Source: Shimia sagamensis
GTDB lineage: Bacteria > Pseudomonadota > Alphaproteobacteria > Rhodobacterales > Rhodobacteraceae
Length of the DNA: 64,000 nt
Direction of reading: 5' to 3'
NCBI RefSeq assembly: GCF_900182745.1
Contig: NZ_FXTY01000002.1
Location: forward strand, 558,001-622,000
Each line of letters starts with the position of its first letter. Position 1 is the stretch's first letter. This document shows positions 25,708-35,800 of the stretch, in pieces. Both the position numbers and the translations under genes were made by a program. The notes below the pieces were generated by a model. It was not told the origin of the DNA. It made no database searches and saw nothing but the letters and a program-made list of their open reading frames with translations.

Positions 25708-28700
25708 CTAAATCGCGCGTTCAATTGCCGTTGACAGATCCGCCTTGGAAAAAGGCTTATGAATCAGGTTTTGCGCCGGTGCTGCAAAACCCTCACCGTT
25801 CTCTTGCTCACTTTGGTAGCCAGTCATCATGACAATTGGCAAGGTTGGGTGCTCCTGCCTGACTTTGTCGGCCAACTGGATGCCATTCATGCCGCCAGGC
25901 AGGCCGATGTCCGTCAACATCAGATCAATGTCAGCTTCCATTTCCAGAATTTCCAATGCTTTAAAAGAGTCTTCTGCAGCAAGAACTGAATAACCGAAAG
26001 AGGCCAACATCTCGGTGATGACGCTTCGCACTTCTACATCATCTTCCACGACCAGAACCTGTAGCCTGCCTTTCGCGCCCGTGCTAGTTTTGGCCTCGAC
26101 AGAGGTTGCGACCACCGCGTCCTGGTCAGATGCTTTCAGGTAAAGGGTCATTGTTGTCCCTTTACCCAACTCACTCTCACAGCTGATGTGCCCTTTTGAC
26201 TGTTTGATGAACCCATAAATCATACTGAGGCCCAAACCAGTTCCTTTCCCCATCTCCTTAGTGGTGAAGAACGGTTCAAAGATCCGATCTTGAACGTCTT
26301 GCGACATGCCGGTGCCGTTATCTTTAAATGAAATCGCCACATATTCGCCGGGATCGACCTCATCGTTATCCGCCAGGTCAGTTTCGGAAAGAGTGACGTT
26401 TGAAGTTGCTACTCGCAGCTCCCCAGACGATTGCAATGCGTCACGGGCATTCACCGCCAGATTTAGAACTGCGCTTTCAAGTTGGTTGGCATCAATATGG
26501 CCAAGCTTCAACTTTGGATCTGGCTCCCAGACAATCTTGACCTCCTCTCCGAGGGTCCTGCGAACCAGAGAAATCATGCCTTCTACTAGATTGTTTATGT
26601 CGGTCGCTTCTGGTCGTAGGGGTTGCTTCCTGGCAAATGCGAGGAGCCGTTGTGTCAGACTTGCCCCTTTGGACGCTGCGGCCAATGCTTTGTCTACATA
26701 ACGTCTTGGCTTGGCGCTTTTGTCCGGGACCTCGTCAAGCAACAGCTCCAAGTTGCCATGAATCACGGCGAGTAGATTGTTGAAATCATGAGCAATTCCG
26801 CCAGTTAGCTTGCCAATCGCATCCATCTTCTGAGAACGTCGTGCTTGCTCTTCGTGCAGTTTTAACTCGGTGCTATCAATCCAAACTTGGATCGCGCCGC
26901 CATCTTCTAGTGCCGTCTCATTCAGTTGAAGCCAAGTGTCATCGTTCAATCGTACTTCAAGAGGGGCGCCAGGATGATTGTGGTTCTGCATGAGGGTGTC
27001 GAAAAACTGATCGCGTTCAACGCCATCAATAAACGAGATACTTGGTACTAGTGCGTCACGGATGTGCTCTTTGTAGCTCATCCCCACTGAGATGTTTTTG
27101 CGCAGCTCATCCAATTTCTGATGCTCAGCTAAATGAGAGAAGACCAAGTGGTTATCAGAGTCAAAAACAAGAATGGAGGCATTTGCGCTTTCAATGGCTC
27201 TCTTAAGTCGATTTTCAGCGGCTTGCGCGCCTTCAATGGCCCTAACAACGTCGGTGACGTCCTTGCCGGTTCCCATGTAGCCGAGGAACTCGCCATCTTC
27301 TGAGTAAATAGGATTGCCATTGCCAAGTATGACCCTTGGCGTGCCTCCCGCGACCGCGAGCTCAAACTGAAAATCTCGAAATGGCATATTTTTATCGATC
27401 TCACTTCTGTGATCTACCCACTTCGCAGTATTGGTGTCTTCAGATGTGACATCCCATCGGGTCTTGCCATACACGTGTTCAGGAGTGATCCCAGTGGCTT
27501 CCTGGAACTGGTCAGACATCCAGATGATTTTGTGATCCTTGTCCGTTTCAAAGAAATAATCAAAGGCCGTTTCCGCAATGTCACGCGTGCGTTCCTCGCT
27601 TTTAGCGAGTGCCTTGGTTGATTCCACAACTGCTTGGAGAATGCGAAGTCGCCAATAGGCCACCGCAATCAACAAACCGAAACTTGCCAATAATAAGAAT
27701 GTGATAAACCACCAACGTTGCCACCAGGCCGGGATGACGTTGACTCTGACCCTAGCACCAGATGTCCATTTTCCTTCCTGTTGTGAACCTTGCACCACGA
27801 GAAAATAACTGCCACCTGGAAGGCTTGTGTAACGTCCGTACAATGTGTTGCTGGGCGTATTCCACTCGGTTTCATAGCCCTCCAGTTTGTACCGAATTCT
27901 CTTTCGTACTTCGTGGGAATACCCAAGCACCGATGCATTAAAATCGAACGAGGCATCTGGGCCATGCACGTCAAACTCGCGCACGCGTTCAATTGCGGAA
28001 TTCGACTGAATTGGTTGTCCGTTGACGGTAAACCTAGTGAACAAAACCAAAAGATTTTCCGGCACCTCTGAAAATTTATCCAGTGCAATCATGCTTACTC
28101 CGGAAAGAGATCCAACGAAGAGCTCTTGGGCAGACGTCATCAGTGTTCCAGATGGCCAAGTTAGGCTGCTGTTTGTATGAAGATTGTCTCTGTCGGTGAA
28201 GCGCCTTTCAACTTGTTTGGTACGGGGGTTGAACAGATAGACGCCTTCATTTGTCGCGAGCCAAAGGTTGCCAACTCCGTCAATTTCAATTGCCAGTACG
28301 TTGCTTGTCTGCAATCCGGCTTCGGCCCCAAAAGTTTCAAATGTTTTGGTCACTTGGTCAAAAACGCTTAGACCGCCTTCCATTGTGGCCACCCACATCT
28401 GGCCCGCAGAATCAAACTCGATGTCGTTCACAAAAGAACTCCCCAAAGATCCGGGGTTTTCAGGCTCATGCAAATATTGCTCTACGACCTTCTCGTTGTC
28501 GAAAAACAAGACACCCTGCCCATCGCTTGCGAGCCACAATCCAGAAGATTCTGCAGGAGCAACTTTGGCGATAAAGCTGGTTTCAATTCCGGCTTCAGGG
28601 TTTGTGCTGGAGTTATAAAACCTAAATTCCCCCGTTTTGGTGTCCACGCGACCCAATCCACTTGTCTGAGAACCAAACCAGATAAGGGATGGATCGTTAA

Positions 28701-30147
28701 CATCGTAGGTACCGCCCCAGGCCCCAAACGCTCTCTGGTCAGTCCGATGCCGCTTAAGAACTTTCTTTTCTTGGGTGTCGACTAAGCTGAACGTGGAATC
28801 CACTTCTCCAATCCAGAGTAAGCCTGGTCCCGCGGGCAAAATTGTATTTACTTCGTTGAATGTGAGCGTCTGATCTTCTGGGTTTGCTGCATCGCTTTCT
28901 GGCTGCCATCGTTCATAGCTGCCGGTATCTCGGTCGTAGAGTTTGAGGCCTCCAACACCTCCAATCCAAACTTGGCTATCAGCATCTTCCGCAACGGCGA
29001 GAACTGGCTCGGTGTGGATACTTTGGGCCGTAGGGTTCTTGAAGCGCACTTGCTGAACCGGCCCCGGTTGCACCATGCGATAGAGGGGACCGGTGTTGTA
29101 AGGCAGCCATACCGTACCGTCGTGACCGACGAAGGCAGACATAATCATTTCCGTGGTGTCTGGGCTGGCTGTGTCCGGGTTGCGCAGGTGGACATGAAAA
29201 TGTCCGGTTTCTGGATTGAATTCTTCGATACCAACAGCGACGGAAAAACGGCGCCCAATCCACAAATTTCCAGTTGCGTCAATTTCCAGAGAGTAAATCT
29301 CATTGTGAGCCAGACTGTCGTCGTTTTCAGGATTATTCTGGTAGCGTTTAAAAGCGCCCGCAGCGACATCCAGCCGCGCGAGCCCGCCGGAGTGAGAACT
29401 TACCCAGATAACGCCTGGTTGTGCTGCCAACACATCAGACAATTTTCCAGCTGGGAGGCTTTCAGGGTCGTTGGGATCGTGGCGGTAGTTTGTAAATTCT
29501 CCTGTCGTTGTATCCATGGCACTCAAGCCGTTGTCCGTTGCAATCCACACTTGGCCGTCTTGATCAACTTCCACCGCGTGAATGTTGTTTCCGGCGAGAG
29601 ATCGGTTGTCGTTTTGACTGTGCAGATAGTGGGTAATCTGTTCCCCATCTTCTGAAACGCGATTTAGGCCATTGGTGGTGCCGATCCACACATCACCGTC
29701 TCCAGTCTGTTGGATCAGGTGTGGAGCCCAATTCAGGCTATTTGTGGACAAACTATTCGGCTCACCAGGTGAGTGTTTAAGGGTCCGAAACGAATTGTCA
29801 CGTTTGTCGTAAACCACCACCCCACCTGATGCCCGACCAAACCACAGTTTACCATCAGCGGCTTCGAAGATCGAACCTACGCGGGACAACCGCGTTCCAT
29901 TTCCAGTTTTTAAGTACTGTGTGTCTACACCGTTGTATCGGAGCGGCCCAATTGCAGTGGCCAACCATATGATACCGTCGCTGTCTTCTAGTCCGCCAAC
30001 GGTAACGGAACCGCTGTCCAGCTCGTACTTCGGAAAAACCTGTGTCTCGGAAGCTGAGGTTACTGAATAAGTACATAGCGACAATGCGAGACACAAAATC
30101 AGTTTTGAAGCAAAAAGAAGTCCATTGGGGTACCGCACAAATGACAT
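25708..30147 (-). CDS. Giant hybrid sensor histidine kinase with two-component propeller sensor
   Basis: A 1479-residue membrane sensor. A signal peptide (to about residue 31) precedes a periplasmic region of about 680 residues made of repeated Reg_prop blades (GIIWLATAIGPLRYNG, GDVWIGTTNGLNRV, GQVWIATDNGLSAM, GNLWLATNEGVYLF), then a Y_Y_Y-type beta domain (RIRYKLEGYETEWN) and one TM helix near 810-835. The cytoplasmic part has a PAS domain (DYFFETDKDHKIIWMSDQFQ), a second PAS-like region, HisKA with His1120 in GGIAHDFNNL, an ATPase with DNGTGM and GTGLGLS, and a receiver with Asp1413. Unlike Bacteroidetes hybrid regulators it has no DNA-binding output, so phosphate must go to another protein; the divergent receiver at 30864 is a candidate. 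GGAGG lies six bases before the ATG. Confidence 0.93.
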   Translation of the reverse strand: MSFVRYPNGLLFASKLILCLALSLCTYSVTSASETQVFPKYELDSGSVTVGGLEDSDGIIWLATAIGPLRYNGVDTQYLKTGNGTRLSRVGSIFEAADGKLWFGRASGGVVVYDKRDNSFRTLKHSPGEPNSLSTNSLNWAPHLIQQTGDGDVWIGTTNGLNRVSEDGEQITHYLHSQNDNRSLAGNNIHAVEVDQDGQVWIATDNGLSAMDTTTGEFTNYRHDPNDPESLPAGKLSDVLAAQPGVIWVSSHSGGLARLDVAAGAFKRYQNNPENDDSLAHNEIYSLEIDATGNLWIGRRFSVAVGIEEFNPETGHFHVHLRNPDTASPDTTEMIMSAFVGHDGTVWLPYNTGPLYRMVQPGPVQQVRFKNPTAQSIHTEPVLAVAEDADSQVWIGGVGGLKLYDRDTGSYERWQPESDAANPEDQTLTFNEVNTILPAGPGLLWIGEVDSTFSLVDTQEKKVLKRHRTDQRAFGAWGGTYDVNDPSLIWFGSQTSGLGRVDTKTGEFRFYNSSTNPEAGIETSFIAKVAPAESSGLWLASDGQGVLFFDNEKVVEQYLHEPENPGSLGSSFVNDIEFDSAGQMWVATMEGGLSVFDQVTKTFETFGAEAGLQTSNVLAIEIDGVGNLWLATNEGVYLFNPRTKQVERRFTDRDNLHTNSSLTWPSGTLMTSAQELFVGSLSGVSMIALDKFSEVPENLLVLFTRFTVNGQPIQSNSAIERVREFDVHGPDASFDFNASVLGYSHEVRKRIRYKLEGYETEWNTPSNTLYGRYTSLPGGSYFLVVQGSQQEGKWTSGARVRVNVIPAWWQRWWFITFLLLASFGLLIAVAYWRLRILQAVVESTKALAKSEERTRDIAETAFDYFFETDKDHKIIWMSDQFQEATGITPEHVYGKTRWDVTSEDTNTAKWVDHRSEIDKNMPFRDFQFELAVAGGTPRVILGNGNPIYSEDGEFLGYMGTGKDVTDVVRAIEGAQAAENRLKRAIESANASILVFDSDNHLVFSHLAEHQKLDELRKNISVGMSYKEHIRDALVPSISFIDGVERDQFFDTLMQNHNHPGAPLEVRLNDDTWLQLNETALEDGGAIQVWIDSTELKLHEEQARRSQKMDAIGKLTGGIAHDFNNLLAVIHGNLELLLDEVPDKSAKPRRYVDKALAAASKGASLTQRLLAFARKQPLRPEATDINNLVEGMISLVRRTLGEEVKIVWEPDPKLKLGHIDANQLESAVLNLAVNARDALQSSGELRVATSNVTLSETDLADNDEVDPGEYVAISFKDNGTGMSQDVQDRIFEPFFTTKEMGKGTGLGLSMIYGFIKQSKGHISCESELGKGTTMTLYLKASDQDAVVATSVEAKTSTGAKGRLQVLVVEDDVEVRSVITEMLASFGYSVLAAEDSFKALEILEMEADIDLMLTDIGLPGGMNGIQLADKVRQEHPTLPIVMMTGYQSEQENGEGFAAPAQNLIHKPFSKADLSTAIERAI

Positions 30148-30863
30148 ATTGCCTCCAATTCAAATCGAGCGACAGCATTGATCAACGAACGTTTTGAACT
30201 CCACAATTCAGCATTGAATATTCAAGCGTCGTGTCGCGGTCATTTCCAGAACGATGGCGCATTTCGCGTCCTAGCGGGTGTCCATGAGACCTTGCGCCGG
30301 CACTCACACAACGGCTTCGCAACAAAAGCAAAGCGCAATTTCCCTCTATTCTTTGGTGATCATCCAACGAAAAGGGCTTCTTTGTTTAAACACTAGATCC
30401 CACCAAGTGCTGCTGACAAGGAATACTTCGTCAATCTACCCGTTTGGTATAACTGCGGCATTTCGCGTCAAATGACTGGAGCTCCTTGGAGGTGAGGGCT
30501 TACTCCCTGGTTTCATCGCTGGTCCAGAGAAGTGGCTTTGGCAGCTTGCCCGACGTCAGAAAGGGCCACCTTCCTAAAGTTCCGAAGCACCTCGCGGCGG
30601 CACCGGTAAGCCATGATGCACGTGTCGGCTCCCCCCGAACCAACCATTTGATTTGACCCGACATTTGCTTCGCAGGTTGCTGGCGGCGCGACGCGTTTCT
30701 CTTTTGGCGTGCATTTGGCTCATTGTAGCGTGTCAACCCATCAAAAAAATTGACATCGATCATTCTGAACGGCCACTATTTGATTAAGAATAGCCTCAAT
30801 CCAAGCGAGATCAAACGGGTCAAGCCTCAGAGCAAAAGGATTGATCAGGGAAAGGTTGACCGG
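30148..30863. other. 716-base divergent intergenic region
   Basis: The gap between the hybrid kinase and the receiver protein must hold both promoters. The frames in it are short and lack ribosome sites. No repeats, tRNA or transposase pieces were recognised. Its length is unusual for a simple divergent promoter and it may contain decayed sequence. Confidence 0.4.
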
Positions 30864-31250
30864 ATGAGACAGCTTTACATCGCTGACGACAATGAAGATT
30901 TTGCAGAATTTATTGCCACTGTTGCAGAGCGTGAAGGCTGGAGCGTAAAAACCTGCATCAACGGCGTGGAACTTTTGGACGCGGTAATGTCCAATGATGG
31001 CCCAGCTCTTTTGCTCATTGATGTGAATATGCCAGAGATGGATGGGATCGAATCCATCAAAGCACTGGTAAACGTTCAGCGACCGCTGCAAATCCACTTT
31101 ATGACTGGCGGACCAGGCTCAACAATTGACGCAGCAGAAACGATCGCAAAGGGATACGGGCTATCCGTCGGTGGCAATATCATTAAACCAGTTACCAAAC
31201 AGGCTCTAATTTGGATGCTGAAGCAGGAAGCGTCGCTATGTGAGCATTAA
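30864..31250 (+). CDS. Stand-alone response-regulator receiver protein
   Basis: A 128-residue single receiver domain: acidic pair in YIADDNEDF, phospho-acceptor Asp53 in LLIDVNMPEMDG, Thr in FMTGG and Lys in NIIKP. There is no output domain, so it should act by protein contact or as a phosphate shuttle. The ATG at 30864 has AAAGG eight bases upstream; the longer frame from 30750 lacks a site. It is divergent from the hybrid kinase, a natural phosphodonor, though the C-terminal receiver of that kinase could also feed elsewhere. The 212 bases after it contain nothing recognisable. Confidence 0.9.
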   Translation: MRQLYIADDNEDFAEFIATVAEREGWSVKTCINGVELLDAVMSNDGPALLLIDVNMPEMDGIESIKALVNVQRPLQIHFMTGGPGSTIDAAETIAKGYGLSVGGNIIKPVTKQALIWMLKQEASLCEH

Positions 31251-31462
31251 TGGACGTGTCATGCTTTAGTGCCAGCCCAAGTGAACGTTTAAGCCACCTT
31301 TCGTTCGAAGGCTGCACCAAAGGAGAAGACCTCTGGCAATGACTGTACTATGAGCCGTAGCCTGGCGCGTTTTGACCGCATCCCATAAATCTTGGGCAAG
31401 ATCTGCAGTTGGGACAAGTCTTCAAAAACCCACTCTTTCGGAGGATTACCGACCTAAATGCA

Positions 31463-32542
31463 TCAAAGCCGCCCATAGAGCGCGACCAATTCAATTTGAC
31501 TGCGCACTTGGGTTTTTTGATACACAAGTTTCAAACGTTGGCGCACGCTGGCGGGTTTCAGGCTCAGGAGGTTGGCGATCATATCCGGGGTTTTTCCTTC
31601 GGCCAATAACGCAACGGTGCTGATCTCCTTTTGCGACAGATCATATGTTTCCCGCAGTTCTCGCTGCTTGATCGCCAAGGTGGCGCTGCATTGTGTGCGG
31701 ATGGCGCACGCTTTGAACTGCATAAAAAAATGCCGAAGGGTCGGCGGGATCTGAATGACCAACACGTTGATCAACTGCATGTCTTCTTGGAATTGATACG
31801 CCTTGCTTAGGGACATGCCCGGGTCGCTTGTCAGGACGTCTTTAAACTCATTTGCGAGGGTTTCGCCAATCTCCTTGGGTAGTAAAGAGCTGAGCTTGCG
31901 GGTTGGTTGGGTGCGCCCGGTGGCGTCGACGTTAAAGCATTGCTTCCCATCCGCATCAAAAATGAGGACTTCGGATTCCGTTCCGCGGAAAAACTGCGCA
32001 AAGTCGTATATTCGTTGATGGGCGATTTCAGCCGCACGTTTGGCCGCCTCTTCAAACATCGTTTGAATAACTTTGATCAGCTCAATATCGTGTTCTGTGA
32101 GCGGCGGATGATCATTGCCAAAATGCAGCGTCATCGGCCAATAGCCATTGGGGGTGAGGATGCGAATGAGGCAGACGTTCCCAAAGTTCAGAGGGCGAAG
32201 GAAGTCACGATAGAAGGGTATTTTGGCTCTTGCTTCGCGGTCTGGGAAAATCTGATCGTCGGTGGCATACCCATGATCAAACATCATTTGTGTCAAACCT
32301 TCGCGGGGGTCCCGTAGGTTCCAGCGATCAGACACATATTCTGCCAATGCAGCCTTCATGTTCTGCGTTCCAGACACCCAAACACCGCGAAAATGCGGAT
32401 TGGACGGCGGAAGCAGAGCACCGGTTGCGCCAAACAAGTCCACAACAATATCACATGCCACATCCCATTGTTGTGCATCTGTTGTGGCCAATTCTAAGGT
32501 GGCTTTGAGTTTTTCTAGACCGGTTTCTGTGTTGGCATTCAT
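31463..32542 (-). CDS. LuxR-family transcriptional regulator
   Basis: A 359-residue cytoplasmic protein. The C-terminal 60 residues form a LuxR/FixJ helix-turn-helix: YDLSQKEISTVALLAEGKTPDMIANLLSLKPASVRQRLKLVYQKTQVRSQIELVALY. The N-terminal part, about 290 residues, resembles the sensor portion of roseobacter LuxR-type regulators with a GAF/PAS-like centre (SEVLIFDADGKQCFNVDATGR) and is not an evident acyl-homoserine-lactone domain. It starts 336 bases from the giant repeat protein gene on the other strand and is the closest regulator for that locus. Ligand unknown. Confidence 0.87.
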   Translation of the reverse strand: MNANTETGLEKLKATLELATTDAQQWDVACDIVVDLFGATGALLPPSNPHFRGVWVSGTQNMKAALAEYVSDRWNLRDPREGLTQMMFDHGYATDDQIFPDREARAKIPFYRDFLRPLNFGNVCLIRILTPNGYWPMTLHFGNDHPPLTEHDIELIKVIQTMFEEAAKRAAEIAHQRIYDFAQFFRGTESEVLIFDADGKQCFNVDATGRTQPTRKLSSLLPKEIGETLANEFKDVLTSDPGMSLSKAYQFQEDMQLINVLVIQIPPTLRHFFMQFKACAIRTQCSATLAIKQRELRETYDLSQKEISTVALLAEGKTPDMIANLLSLKPASVRQRLKLVYQKTQVRSQIELVALYGRL

Positions 32543-32878
32543 GGCTGTAGTTCGCCTTCTTCATTACGCATGACTGCGATTTTTGTGTTTATTTCAACAG
32601 CGGCTGCAACGCCTTACAGATGGGCAGCTGGTCGAATAAGTGTCTGTTAAAGAAAAAGAATAAACAGATTTTTTGAACCCGCCAGTCTTAACTCCCAAAA
32701 CAGAGGTAGGGCATTCCGTAGTTTTTTGGGCAAAATCCAAAAACTTCGCGATCAATACCCACATGGTAGTTTTTCGGATTTCATATCCCGCCTACGACGG
32801 CCTTTGATTTGCTCCTTTGGTCCGGGTTGCGCTGTGCAATCTGGCTGTAGGGGACCTGACTAGCCTGGGGAAAATACT
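32543..32878. other. 336-base regulatory gap between LuxR regulator and giant protein
   Basis: AT-richer than its surroundings, with TTTTTTGGGC and several T-runs. It must carry divergent promoters, but I could not pick unambiguous -35/-10 pairs. GGGGAAAATACT directly precedes the ATG at 32879 and contains the ribosome site. No gene is visible. Confidence 0.5.
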
Positions 32879-35800
32879 ATGCGTCGTTTGTCGATCGGTC
32901 TTCTTGTTTGCGGCGTGACCGTCCTTATGAATTTTACATCTGCACATGCGCAGAACTACTTTACGGGTGGCGATTTTGAGGCCCCAGTGATGCCGCATGT
33001 GGGTGACAATGTCTTGCAGATGCCCGCACCTTGGGTTGCCTCGACGCAGTATTCCCAATCGACGCAAGCGCATGTCTTTTCTCCGCTGTCCATCGTGCGT
33101 GTCGAAGGCCCAAATGGGACGGTTCCGACAGCAGATCCCACGATGCCGGGTGGCAATGCTTTGCTACAGGCCTTGCCCCTTTCCGACGCCTCGAACACGC
33201 CGACCGGACAATATGCGCGGTCTACGCAACCGAGTTCCCAGGGCAGTCGTCATGGTCAGCGCATAGAGCTGCCGAATGATGGATGCGTGAAATTCAGTGG
33301 AAAATTTTCGAATGGAAATGCGTCCAATACGCCCTTTGGCATCGCTGTGTTCGAACAGAGTCCGAGTTTTCTCGCGAACCTTCAAAACAACCCGCTAATG
33401 AATCATTTTGATCCATATGTTGGTCAAAACTACTCTGGGGCTTCTGTTTCTGAGTTTCTGTATCTCGATGCGGGTGATGTGTGGAAAGAACATGCTGTTC
33501 GCCTGCCAGTTACGGCCAATGAAACATATTCGTTTGCACTAATGCTTGTTGGTGGCGTTGCCGTTGATGATCTTGTGGCTGAGTATGTTGCCTTGGAGCA
33601 ATGTGACCCAAATTGGACACCACCGAGCTTTGATCCAACGGAGATTGCGCTTGAGAAAACCTGTGATGCGCCGGTAAGCGCCATGCACGATGGCGAGTTG
33701 GGGCAGATGTGGAACTGTCGGGCGCTGGTGACGGTCCCCGAGGCGCCCTTTGGGGGCACACTGGAGGTCACGGATGTTTTCACGCCGACGTCAACCACCG
33801 CGAGTGAAATCCTTTCCTCGACGTCGGCTTCCGGCAACTTTGACTGTGTGTCTGGCGCGACCTGTTCCATTGCGGGGGCTGACTTTGATGCAGGTGGAAC
33901 CGAGATACTCGACTATTCGGTTTTTGTGTCTTCTACAGCGTTGCAAAATGACTATCCGATGCGAAACTGTGTTCAGGGCTCCTATGATGATGCAGCCGGT
34001 GGTGTAACGCCCCTCCCTGGAAACTGTGTTTCGGCACAATGGAATCCACGCACGTCGATCACCAAAACCTGCGACCCGCTTGTCGCTGTCATCTCCGGCC
34101 CAATGACCCTGAATTGTCAGATCGAGGTTACGGGCACGGATCTGACCACCGATAGCTTCGTTATGGCGGGGGATGCCTTTGCCGCCTTGCCGCCAATGAC
34201 CGCGACAATCGCCGGTTCGATGATGAACGTCACCTCCACCGAGCCGTGGTCCTGTACAGATGCAAACTTAAATGCGCCTGGTTCCATTGGCCTGTGTGAG
34301 CTTTCCGCGGCAGATATGTTTGCGGCGGGGGGCACGTCAACTATCCAGGTCAGCTTCCAATTTACGGCGGACCAAAACAGCGGTCAGGTTGCCAATTGCC
34401 CAATGACGGACATTTTGCCGACCTCCTACATTGATACGCTTGGCATGCGCAGCAGTCAGCCGCCAATGCGTAGCCCGCAATCCAATGCAACAGCCGGTTT
34501 GCCAGACAATTGCGTGATCTTAGAGTTGCCACAAAGCCAGATGACGCCAAAACTGGAAAGCGTAGACGTTGAGAAGGTCTGTGAAACACCAGAGCTTGCA
34601 ACGGTCCAGGGGGCCCTGGGTTACACGTGGGATTGTCGCGCGGAAATCACCGTCACGCCAACCCCGTTTGCGGGCACATTTACCTTTGACGATGATGCGT
34701 CAAATATCTCCATCGGGTCGGCACAGTTTGTCAGCGTATCAGAGCCAAATTGTACGGGTCTAACCACAGATCACCTTCAGTGTCAGCTTGACGGAACAAC
34801 AATGACGGCTCCGCATGTTGTGACCTATCAGTTGTTCACCGAAGTGGTTGACCCGAACCAGCCCATCGAATGGAAAAACTGCGTGGAAGGTGCTGCCCAA
34901 ACGGCTGCTGGCACCTATCCAGTTAACCCGCATTGTGTCGACACGGTTATCAAGCCAGACGTGCCAACCGACCCTGACGCCAAAGAGATCACGATTGAAA
35001 AATCGTGTGGCCGTGCCTTTGAGGAAGAGTTTGACGGTGCCCAAGGCATTGGCTGGGACTGTGAAATCACTATTACGGCTGCGCCTGCGCCGTTTAATGG
35101 TGTGTTTACCTTCACAGAAGACGCCTCCGCGGTGAGTGGTAGCAGCAACGCCGCCATCGTTGATATCGTGCAGCCGGGCAACGATTGGACCTGTACGCCT
35201 GCAGTGCCAACCTCTTTGACCGAGTGTTCAATTGCAGGCAGTGATTTTGATGCAAGTGGGGTTGAAACACTTAGCTTCCACCTGTTTGCGGAAACAGGGG
35301 ACGCGCCAGTCGACTGGCGCAACTGTGTGAGCGGGACCTATACAGCTGTTTCTGGCAAGCCGCGTGATGTGAAAGGCAACTGCCAAGGCATCACTTGGAA
35401 ACCAGACACGACTCCGACGTTCTCGTTGAAAAAGGGCTGTCGTCTTGCGGGTGTCGAAAATGAAAACGCGCTTTATGCTTGTTCGATTTACATCACTCAG
35501 ACCGGCGGTAGCCCGATCTCTGCAGCGCTGACTTTTGATGAGTTGTTTTCCACCATCTCAGGCGCCCCTGCCACGCAGTACATACTCAACTTGCTGGGCA
35601 CTCCCGCGATGCCAAACGGTTGGAACTGTGGACAGTCGCCATATACAAACGGTGCCAGCTGTACAATTTCAGCCGCAGATTTTAACGGCAACACCGGCCA
35701 CCGAATTGATGCCTACTTGTCCATCCCCACCTCGGTTTTGGGCAAAGACGATTTCCAAAACTGCGCGCAGGTGCGGATTGGCGATCAGGTTGTTGGCGCG

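Noticed and set aside
30500-30763. An 87-codon minus-strand frame in the kinase-receiver gap
   Set aside because: No ribosome site, Arg-rich composition and no recognised homology; more likely chance.
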